Part shown: piece by piece, positions 31,360 to 41,563 of the stretch | How the letters are laid out: each line of letters starts with the position of its first letter | Numbering within the stretch: the first letter of the stretch is position 1 | DNA from: Selaginella moellendorffii | Lineage: Eukaryota > Streptophyta > Lycopodiopsida > Selaginellales > Selaginellaceae | Direction: 5' to 3' | NCBI RefSeq assembly: GCF_000143415.4 | Contig: NW_003314325.1 | Span: 928,978-992,977 of the forward strand | Length of the DNA stretch: 64,000 nt | The notes under the pieces: model-generated | Databases searched by the model: none | Seen by the model: the letters and a program-made list of their open reading frames with translations, nothing else | Told to the model about the DNA's origin: nothing | Made by a program: the position numbers and the translations under genes

Positions 31360-31745
31360 TAAAGTAACACTTTAAAGGAAACATTTGGAAACAATTCGAT
31401 TAACATTTGGAAAATAGAGGTAATATTTGGAAAGAAAAGTAACACATTTGGAAAAAATGTAAACAACTCTTGGATGAAGGGAATATTTAGAGAGGATGTA
31501 ACAGAAGTAACACTTGATAAATATGCAATAATACTTGGATGGAGTTAACATTTGGTGAAGATATAACATTTGGTGGCAATATAAGGATAGAGATAATACT
31601 AGGATGCAACATATCTGAAACAAAAATTTAAAGTAACATTTGGTGGTAACACTTGAAATAATACTAAAATGCAACACTTGAAGCAAAACTTGGAGGCAAT
31701 ATTAGAATGTAACACTTGAAAGAAGCAATACTTAAAGTAATAGAT
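31360..31745. repeat. Degenerate minisatellite with AACATTTGG / AACACTTGA core
   Basis: A core of the type (G)TAACA(T/C)TTGGA recurs about 18 times at irregular spacing of 14-30 bp. The minus-strand open frame here (31372-31686) is an artefact of the repetition. Confidence 0.65.
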
Positions 31746-32339
31746 AGAGGTGAATTAGTGTTGCATGTGTAGGGGATTTATATGTTTCCTCTTTCATACT
31801 AGATTTGGAAGAGGTTTGTGATATTTCTCTAGTCCCTATAATAAAACATTATCAACTTTAAAATAATAAGGTTATGGCAAAATTAATAATTTCACAACTC
31901 TCAACACATTATATAAATAAAAATGTTCTAAAGGACATTTCTTGTTCTAACAATTTAAATATTTACTACATGCCATAATAGGGATGTTTGTTAGAACATA
32001 AAATAAGATGTTTGCAAAAAAAGTATCCTTATCACTTTTTTAAATTTGTACTCTGTGATTTCTAGCTAGTAAATGTTAGGTTTATTAGAATTTTAAAATT
32101 ATTAAATTTGAAATAAGATTCTATGTAAAGCCAAATAACCAAATAACTATTGATATAAATTTTTTGTATATAAACTAGAGACTTGCTTCTTTTTTAGAAT
32201 ATATTCTTGAGGGGTCAGACAGTATTTGGCACGATTTTGATATATTAGTGGCCTAATATGAGGAGGAGGGTACCCCACCAACTAAAGCAGCATAGAGTTT
32301 GGGTTTAAACCCAAATCGGACACAGGACAAAGAGTGATA

Positions 32340-33545
32340 TAACCCTTGTTTTGCATTGCTTACATAGTTAAATATACATTCTAACCACTATCTCTATACA
32401 TTTGGAACCTACCCACACACATACACACACTTTGGGAGCCACTCTTGATATTAGGAGTTAGTTTCTGGGACAAGTGAGAAAACTTACTAAATTTAGAATA
32501 ATGCTGTAAGCTCCTAAGTTTGGACTTCCCAGGAGGTCATCCAACCCAGTACTATTCAAACCCAAGGACACTTAACCCCATGTATCCCAAGACCCTTAAC
32601 CAATTGGAAAAGGGAGTGCACTCTTGTTCATGGGCCCTTTCCTTCTATATTTGAACCCTTATGGATTGTCTCTTGAGTTGTTCTCTTTGATTGCTTACAA
32701 TCAACCATGCTTCTTTGCAAGTTCACACCTTCGTGAATGAAAGCTGAGAGCCGTAGCTCTCCTGAGAGCCCCGCTCTCTTGACACCCTACCCCTCGGGTC
32801 GAGCCCAACAGGAGCAAACTGGACCAGCCAAATGTCAATTAACATGTGGTGTGATTCTTCTAGCCAACCAACAAAGTCGGACCCGAGACCTCTCTGATAC
32901 TAAATGTAAGCTCAAGTTTGGACTTCCCGGGAGGTCACCCAACCCAATACTATTCAAACACAATGATGCTTAACCCTATGTATCCTAAGACCCTTAACCA
33001 ATTGGAAAAGAGGGTGCACTCTTGTTCATGGGCCCTTTCCCTTTATCGTCTCTTGAGTCGTTCCCTTTGGTTGCTTACAAGTGCTAGATCATGAGTTTGA
33101 AAACAAGAACAACATCATAAGGTTTAAGACACTCTCTACATTCTATAGATATGTTTTTTGAGTAGATCTAAACACTTACCATAAATAGTAGTTGAATCTA
33201 AAATGGAACTAACACATAAGGCATAATAGTGAAAGTGTTTGGCAGACATGGTAAGTTATCATGTAGCAATATTAAGGGACTAAACTTAATATGCTAGGAT
33301 TCTTGCGAAACTAGTGCAAGACAGAGCAAAAGAAAATTAAAAGCTAAGTTGAAAATGCTTAGCAAGAAACACATAGAAGTTCCTACTATATGTCCATCTG
33401 GGTAAGTATAGATGCTAAGCTTAGTTTACTAACAGTTGGATAAAAGGGGCTAATGAAGGGAATCAGTAGTATCGATCTCTTGCCATTATGGCAGTAAAAA
33501 GAGTGTTCGTAAGGATTAGCTGACAAATATATTTTGATACCTGAA
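32340..33545. repeat. Unclassified repeat copy 1, carrying a nested TRIM
   Basis: Flanking sequence on both sides of the TRIM (about 32340-32504 and 33085-33545) aligns with a continuous stretch at about 39665-40240. Shared phrases include TTAAATATACA, GTTAGT(C/T)TCT, AAGTGTTTGGCAGAC versus GAGTGTCTTAGCAAAC, and AGTGCAAGA(C/T)AGAGC. Copy 2 lacks the TRIM. Confidence 0.65.
32505..33079 (-). mobile_element. Cassandra-like TRIM retrotransposon with 5S rRNA-like LTRs
   Basis: Two direct repeats, 32505-32699 (195 bp) and 32905-33079 (175 bp), both begin TGTAAGC and end GCTTACA. They flank a 205-bp non-coding internal region. On the minus strand, just inside the right LTR, AGTATCAGAG resembles the PBS for initiator tRNA-Met, which sets the orientation. 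Each LTR carries, on the same strand, about 60 bp resembling the box-C half of plant 5S rRNA (reverse complement seen as GGACTTCCCAGGAGGTCA). Flanks AATGC (32500-32504) and AGTGC (33080-33084) are a 5-bp target duplication with one change. Small size, absence of coding capacity, tRNA-Met PBS and 5S-like LTRs are the definition of Cassandra elements. The LTRs differ clearly, so the insertion is old. Confidence 0.8.
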
Positions 33546-34436
33546 GTCACATTCACAACAAATACATACAAATGTTTGTGGGTTTTAGTGTTAGTAATTT
33601 TAACTCTTGCCATCTTTCTTTCCAGGGTTCAACGGCTAAGAGATACAACAATTATCTCATTACATAATGCAATTAAACCACACAAAAGAAGGAAAGAAAG
33701 GATAATGAAGATAGTGATTATGAGTTAGAGATAAACACAATGATAGAGGGCACAATAAAAAGTGTTGATAAAAATGTAGGGCAAGGAGTATATGTATTCC
33801 TATGTTCCTCGCATTTTGTAAAGTCTAAACATGTGTAAGAAGGAAAGTCTTGAATGGCAATTGTGTACTCTCCATCTTCTATTTTGATTATATACTCTTT
33901 TACAAGCGTAATGATATACTTCATAAAGAGAATCTCACACTCAAGTGTTTAAGCCAAGTTTATTTAACCTTGCTTCTGCTTGAAAAGGGTACCAATAAAT
34001 TTAACTACCTTACCTTTTCTTGCTAACCTCTTATGCATTTATATGGGAATAATCTGGCTTTGTCACTCATGTCTCCAACTTTCCTCTCAAGATTGAAACC
34101 AAATTTCTTAAGGTTTTCAATCTCATCCGAGATAAGCACAACCCTATTAGCAACTGCCCATTCTTTAGGTACTACATCAGAAACCATGGCTCAACAAATG
34201 CAAGGTGAAATCAAAATATAATAACTATAATAGTAGTCAATAGTAAAATAATAAAGCTTTACAAAAGATAGATTCTCATGAATTTTATCTTTTTTAAACG
34301 ACTCAATCTAATAAAAACTTTTAACTTAGATATTACATATTTCAATATTTTAAAGTTTGTTAGAACCTTCATTTCTTTTATTTAGATTTCCTTTGTAAAA
34401 CTTCTAGTTGATTCTGTTGGCTTGAGTTTATTTATG

Positions 34437-34466
34437 TTGAGTTGAGCTCACATGAGCTCAACTCAA
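34437..34466. repeat. Perfect 13-bp inverted repeat with 4-bp loop
   Basis: TTGAGTTGAGCTC and its exact reverse complement are separated by ACAT. It stands alone in AT-rich DNA, with no T-tract or gene next to it. Confidence 0.6.
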
Positions 34467-36269
34467 TTTTATCACTTGGCAAAACTTGGACTTTTTTGAG
34501 GATGAGCTAGCACACTTATCTCATGTGGGAGGCAAAATAACATGCTTTAGCCTTAAGTTCACTTCATTTGGATCTAAGAGTTTGAGTTACATCATGATTA
34601 GACATCATTTTGGCACTAGAGACACATTGGTGGTGGAATGCTCTATGGTGGGTTTCACATGTTATAAAGTATAATAGATGACTTCAAGTTTTATGGTGGA
34701 GTCACTTAAGAGGCAAATAGCCCAAGAGCTACATTGGGTATTCATGCTCGTACTTTCACTAGTTTCATTTTGTAAGAGTGCTCTCTCAATGTTTTATTTA
34801 GTCCCTATAGGACATTGAGGAATATACATATACATTTTAACAAATGTGGGGAATTTTACCAAACATTTCCACCAGCTTGATCTTTGTCAAATCTGTCATA
34901 AAGAGACTAATATGTAGAAAAATTATTGGTTCTAACATTTCATCTATAACCTTTCCACCATCAATAATGAAAAATACTGTTTCCAACAAATTTCTCACCT
35001 ATTTAGTTATTTTGTCTATGTCCTCTTTTTTTGGATAAGTGACTCAAGCTTTATTGGATCATGGAGGAATGTGAAAATGAAAGAAGTGTATAAGACATTA
35101 GTTAGCATGTGAGAAAATACCTGATATAGGATAAGGCATACAAGTTTTTTGGCACCAACTCCTAATCCCAATTCTACATCTTTCACAGCTTCTATATCGT
35201 GAGGGGCTTAGATGTTTATCTCTAGCATTTGTATCTTCTATATGTATATCTTCAATGACACCCTATTCCATGCAAGTTGTTGTTCATCTCCTAGAGCTTT
35301 TGACTTGTCATTGTTGGCATCATAGCCTAAATGCCTAGTAGGGCATTTGCTGAATGGCAGCCTAATGCCATAAATCGAAAAACGATGCAAGTGCCAAAAC
35401 TCATTTGCCACACCCAAAAGGCCCTGAGTTTCTATCCAATACGTATTTTTGAAACCACTTCTACAACTTCTACAAACTGTTCTCACCCCATGTATCACAC
35501 CATTTCAACAAGAGGAAATGTTGGATATGGAAACTCGTTGGGCTCACTCAAGGGATCTGCCAAATTCTTGCAAACAAACTACAAATCAAATTTCCTATCT
35601 CCATGGAAAGTTTAGGATTTTTTTATCCATGGAAGAGAAGCTTATATGGAGTGGCCAGCAAGCACCCTCTCACTGGTGTCAAGGGAAGAGCATCTAATCA
35701 ACTTCATAGGCTTCATAACACTACTGCCGTTGTCAAAAGCCCACCTAGTGGTTGTGGATACACTTGCTGTCTCCAAGATGTCATAGTGTAACCATAATTG
35801 TGCAAGAATTCATAAACATTATATCATAAGTACACATCTAATTTTATCAACATACTAAATATTGCAAATCTTGTTTTCCTTTTGCCTTTTTGTCTTTATA
35901 TCTCAACCTCCTCCACCCAAAAAGTTTAGTAGCAAGTGTGTGGATTTGCAAGGTTTTCTCTAGATTTGATCTTCAAGCTTCAGCCCAAAGTGTTATCCCA
36001 CACCCAAGTTTCAAATTAGCATAATCAGTACTTTGTTGGAGGCTACAACATTTTTGTGGTTCTTCACTCTTCTTGAACCTCTACTTGTCCAAGGACAACA
36101 TGACTACTTATTTTGATGATATTGATTGGGTTTGTTCTGCCATAATCAAGATCTATTGTTTGATATATGGAACCTAGTCTGCCTTCACCTATGTCATGGA
36201 ATTCCATCTTCTTGTATTGGACATTGTGGTCATGAATAAATTCTCAATGATAGTGTTTGTGTTGGCCTG

Positions 36270-36370
36270 TAGGAGGATGTTAAGGATTTTCTTATCACTA
36301 TGGATGATCCTGTGGATCTTCAGAATACTGTCAACAAAGTTGTGCATGTGGACAAATTGACTCTTATGGT
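36270..36370 (+). mobile_element. Possible Ty3/gypsy gag remnant
   Basis: The plus strand encodes VKDFLITMDDPVDLQNTVNK followed by VVHVDKLTL, which resembles the gag helix region (DP-x-DLQ-x-x-V-x-x-V) of Ty3/gypsy elements. No protease, reverse transcriptase or LTR could be found around it, so this is tentative. Confidence 0.3.
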
Positions 36371-39300
36371 GTTAAGAAAGTTATCAACCACTACCTACAT
36401 CTAGTTTGCTTGTACTTGCACCTACATGCTCTCCTATACCTACTAGACTTGTGCCTATGATGACATTTCACAATTTAGTCCCCTCTTGTATGTGGAACAT
36501 CAGCATCAATGGTTTGTGGTTATATTGTGGATCCATGTCTCTATCAAAACTAATAGGCAAAGAACACAAGACTATAATGAAAGACAAGAGAAAGTTAGCA
36601 AGAAAACACAAGAAGATCAGCCCAAGACTAGTGTTGATTCAATTCAAAGGTTTATATAAGTCTAAATTTTGCTATCACAACCATTAAAAATAGTGTGTGC
36701 CATTTGATTAACACAACCTGCAAATAAGTGAGTCTAGAACCTGTGGTTAGGACCCACTTGACTTGTCAACATATAGCTTGGCCTACCACCTAAGCCCAGC
36801 CTATCAACCGTCTAAGCCAGAGCATGAGGCAGTGCCTAAGACTAAGCCTGAGCCACAATCCCTGGTCTTATCAAGGTTTTATTTCATCATCATTTACAAG
36901 CCTAGGAAGTAGTTAGTATATTACATGTATTATCTTAATGTTCCTATTTGGCTCTAAAGCTTGGTAAATCTACATTTGACTAGTAGAATCAAGTTCTTCT
37001 TAGTTTTAAATGACTTCAAGTTATTATCAAGAATCCTAGCTATGGCCTATCTCAGCCTCAAGAAAGTTCAAGATATTATTCTCATGGTCAAACTCACATT
37101 CAGCCTCAAGCATTAGTTATGATAGGATGTTTTGGACTTAGTTATACATAGAGTGTGCTTACTATAATTATCGAAAGTGGTGGCTGATCTATTTCTCAAA
37201 TTTTAAAAGAAACACTATTTCTCAAATTAAATAAATATCTCCAAACAATGATAAATGCATAAATTATTATATTTTTTGTATGCTTTTTATTGTTTGGAAC
37301 TGTATCTTCAATAATACAGTTTAAATAAAAAAGAATGAAAAAAACTAAATTAGTATTTGCATCATCTTAAATCATGTGAAACTTATATACAAGATAATAA
37401 AAAAAAAACTTAATTGATTTTAAGCAATATTGATGTATAGTAAGAAAAACTTAAAGCAAGAATTGACTATAATGTTAATTATATTACCTGAATGTTCAAA
37501 AAAGTTCATAGTGTCACATTTTACAAAAAATACATCCTACTACTCAAATACCATTTAGCCATTATTGACAAAAAAATGACTAATGGAGTCAATCACTCAA
37601 TTTCACCTAATTTACAAAAAATGATCCCACAAGTGAGAAGCCAAAAGCATTAACCCTCATGAGCAACAAACCAAACTTGTTAGTAAGGTTTAAATAAACT
37701 ATTGTCAATAAGTAATTAAAATTGTTTATATGGTCATGCCTTTTAACATAAATTAAGAATATCAGGAGTTGCATGTGACCAGTCAATAGTAGTTACATTA
37801 TGATTAGAGATATCATTATACACATAAAGTTTTGAAGCCACTTTAACTATATTGGCCCAAACTTGAAGATGAATATGATGGATTATATCAAAATCATAGA
37901 TAAAGATTTTTTAAAGACAATGATTTATTGGTTAATAAATATTAAATTAGAACACTAAAGTATTCCAAATAAGTTATCACCTGGAAAACACAAAGTATAA
38001 AAACCATTAGAATCAAGCTTGAACTACCAAATATCAAAGATAAAATGCTAAACAATTTATAAAAAAAACTAGAAAGACACAAAATATTATTACTCAATAA
38101 TAAAAATGCTTTCTAATGTATTGTCCAAAGAAAATAACATCCCAATTTATCATAACCAACCTTAGTAATAATTAACATATTATAATGAATGTCTAAGGGC
38201 TAACCTCATTCATGTTAACTATCATATTAGACAATTTAAATAAATCTAAATCAATAATACTAATTAATTAAAGTTGTTAAACTAAGTGTTAGCAATATTT
38301 TATTAGTATCTCAAACCAAAAAGATCAATTCAAATCAAACCACAAAGGATATGTGTCAAGACAAAAAGGTAAAAGTCATTAAAGAAAATAACTAACTATA
38401 ATGAAGATTATCAATCATCCCATTAATAGATATGTACAATTATTGTTGAAGAATAATCCACCATTCCAAAGAATGATAAATCTTCTATTATTAACAATTA
38501 TTAAAACCTCTAATAACAATAGCCCGACCCCCAACCTAAAGAGTTTTTGCTTGCTTTTCCTTACAAGAGAATACAACCCAATCAACTACTATTAACAAAC
38601 ATTATGGCAAACAAGGATGCGAAGGGTTTTGGGATACTCAAAAGGATCAAGTTTCAAACTAGATTGTTTATAAGCCATCTTTAGGTGGTGTATAACTCAT
38701 AATATAGTATATATTCTATACTAGGTTGTGATTTAAACATTCTCTAAGCATTTATAGAAAATAATATATTGAATTCAATACACATATGAGATTTTAAAAC
38801 TCATATGAGTATATTTATTTAGCAACCTTCTAGTGCTATAGATTTAGGAGTGTAAGTGTTTTTTATAATGAACTTTCCTTCATAAAAATGGCCTCCTATA
38901 ATTTGAGGATAATGGATAACACACAAAGCTATCCACACACAATCTAACAAACTAAATGTTGCTAATCATAGTCAAAAAGTAATGGAGATCATGATAGTAA
39001 ACTTCAGTAGTGAGAGGGGGAACACTTTAAAAAACCAAAACCCTAACTCACTCTCTAGCTAATTGTGCAAGAGTTAAGAAAGTTATGACCCAATTGCATA
39101 GCACTAGTGAGAAAATCACAAGTTCACACTCTCTCTATGTATTGAATATTGTCATCATAAATTCTTAGAACCTTGGGCATCCATAAGTATTCTTTTAAAG
39201 TAATTGATAGATTCAGTGAAGGATAAAGGTATCTACTATGGGACTATAGTACAGGAAAGATTAATAGATTTAATATGAAAATGGAGGTTAATTGGCTTAG

Positions 39301-39664
39301 TAAAGGTTATTAGTAAATAGTTCATAAGGAAGGAGGGTGCATATAACATATGTGATCACAGAATGAGAATTGGATATATTGTCAGTGTAGATCCTTAAAA
39401 CCCCTTTTTAGTTGGTTTAAGAGGAGAGAGATAGAGTGTGCTACATATGTTAACACATACATATAAGCTTAAATATAAATTTATGCAAATGGTATATCTC
39501 AATCCATTTTATAAGCCCAAATGAAAACTTATACAATCTAATATGAAAAAGTAACCAAGCCCAAGCACAAATTTGTGCAAATGATACATTTCAATCTACC
39601 TTATGAGCCCAAGTGAAAGCTCATACAATCTAATATAAAAAAGTAACCAAAATCCATACTTAAA

Positions 39665-40240
39665 GGACTATAACAATTAAATATACACCCACTATCCTTA
39701 TTATACATTTGTACATTTAGAACCCCCCACAGCACCCTCTAACCCCCCACCCCTTGACCCCAAATCCTAGAAGTTAGTCTCTAAGACAATCACAAAAACT
39801 TATTAAGTATAGAATGATGCTAGATTGCAAATTTGAGAGCGGGAATAACACCTTCATGTTTAGAACAATCTCTAAATTCTCTAAATCTGCTCAATTAGTA
39901 AATCTAAACACTTTTTATAAATAGCTAATAGGACCAAATGAAACCAACATATAGGGGAATGATAGCAAGAGTGTCTTAGCAAACATAATAAACTATCATA
40001 TAGTGAGTATTGATGGACTAATTTTAATATTGCAGTGGATTTTGTCAAGCCAGTGCAAGATAGAGCCAAAAAGAACTAATGAACCAGGTCAAATACAAAT
40101 GTTAAATCATGTTTATTAACACTTGAATAAAAGGGATTGAAAAAGGGTCCAATAGTATCAACTTTTTGCTATTGTGGCAATAAGGAAAGAATATCTAAAA
40201 AGACTCCTAATAGTAACTTTTGATACCTGCAATCATGTAA
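39665..40240. repeat. Unclassified repeat copy 2 (empty TRIM site)
   Basis: Matches both flanks of the TRIM in copy 1 as one continuous stretch; the unfilled target reads GATGCTAGAT at about 39826-39835. See copy 1 at 32340-33545. Confidence 0.6.
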
Positions 40241-41563
40241 CATTCTATCACTTAAGATATCACCTAAATATAAAGCTCTAAAATCTATAAATTGCAACTA
40301 AATACTTAGCAATACATTATGATTATGTAAAGGAATCAAAAGAAAAATAAAAAAATCAATGAGAAAGTATACATATGCAATTGAAGCTCTAGATATAATT
40401 GTGGCATTTAGGTTATGATATAGAGATTTAAAGAGAACTAAAAGAAATCAATGCTATAAAGAGGAAGGCAACTATAAAAAAGCTTTACCCTTTTCTTAAA
40501 GAAATTAATAATGTGCTTAGAATATTTTTAGCTCTAATGAGGGATTACACATAATTTTTAGTGTGATTTAGAGTGTTTTTGAGAGCATTGATTATAGTTC
40601 ACAATTGGCCACTAGCAACAGGGCATCCATGAGCAATCCTATGAAGGATAAATTGATTTTACACCATCTTTCTGTCCAAAAAATTAAAAAAACTTAAAGA
40701 AGTCAAATTTGGTGGAATATTTAAAGTTTTAGCTAAGCTATTGCATAGAACTTGAAACTCCTATGGGACCACTAACCTATAAAATATAGTTGTTGACAAC
40801 TATGATAAACCTAAAGCTATAGCATTCAATTGATGAATGAATTGTGATTTTATATACAATTGTTAATTGCTTAAACTAACTTTGAAACTGTAACTCTAAA
40901 CTAAAACAAGGGACTTCGAGGGCAAACTTAATCTCCTAAATATCACTGCAGTAAATGATAAATTCCACTTTTATGTTTACCTTTCAATTAGCCTCTATAA
41001 ACTCACAAAAACTTATTTTATGTCTTCTTTTTAGTCAACTTTCAAGACCTATATTAACTCACACAACTTTTATTTTGTTTAGCATTGCATATAAAAAGTC
41101 AAAATTACTCCATTCATCCTCTTTATACCTTTTTATCCCCTCCTCAAAAATAAAAACGTTTTGAAGTGTTAATTCCATTTGGACTCATTATACTCATTTT
41201 CATTTTCATTTATATTCATCATCACTCTTATTATATTTGTTTAAATTCATTACATTCATCTCACTTCACAATTTATATCATCAATTCTTGGTCTAGTACT
41301 GTATTTGCTGAAAAACAAAGTTTGAAGTGTTGCGCCAAAAAAGAGAATATATGAAAAATTAATTATAGAAGAAAAAAAGTAGATAAAATGTCATTAGAAA
41401 AGGAATTTTTAGCAATTGTCAAGATGAAAATAAAAAAATAAAAAGAAAGAAATGTGAATTCCTTTACATGCACTCTTAACAAGTTGTGAAATTGAGAATA
41501 AAGATTAGATCCTGCTCAATTACTTATATTTCTACTTCTCAACTGAAGTGTCTTTTTTTATTG

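Larger units (their letters stand above)
28110..41563. other. 13-kb AT-rich gene desert
   Basis: No frame longer than about 105 codons and no recognisable host gene. The base composition falls sharply compared with both flanks. Identified content is listed separately: duplicated AT-rich blocks, a degenerate minisatellite, a TRIM retrotransposon, a repeat pair, a short perfect hairpin and a possible gag remnant. The rest is probably decayed mobile-element sequence. Confidence 0.8.

Noticed and set aside
31372-31686. Minus-strand frame of 104 codons in the gene desert
   Set aside because: Created by the repeated AACATTTGG-type unit, not a gene.
28110-41563. CRISPR-like or phage features
   Set aside because: The repeats are degenerate and AT-rich without regular spacers, and the window is clearly eukaryotic.
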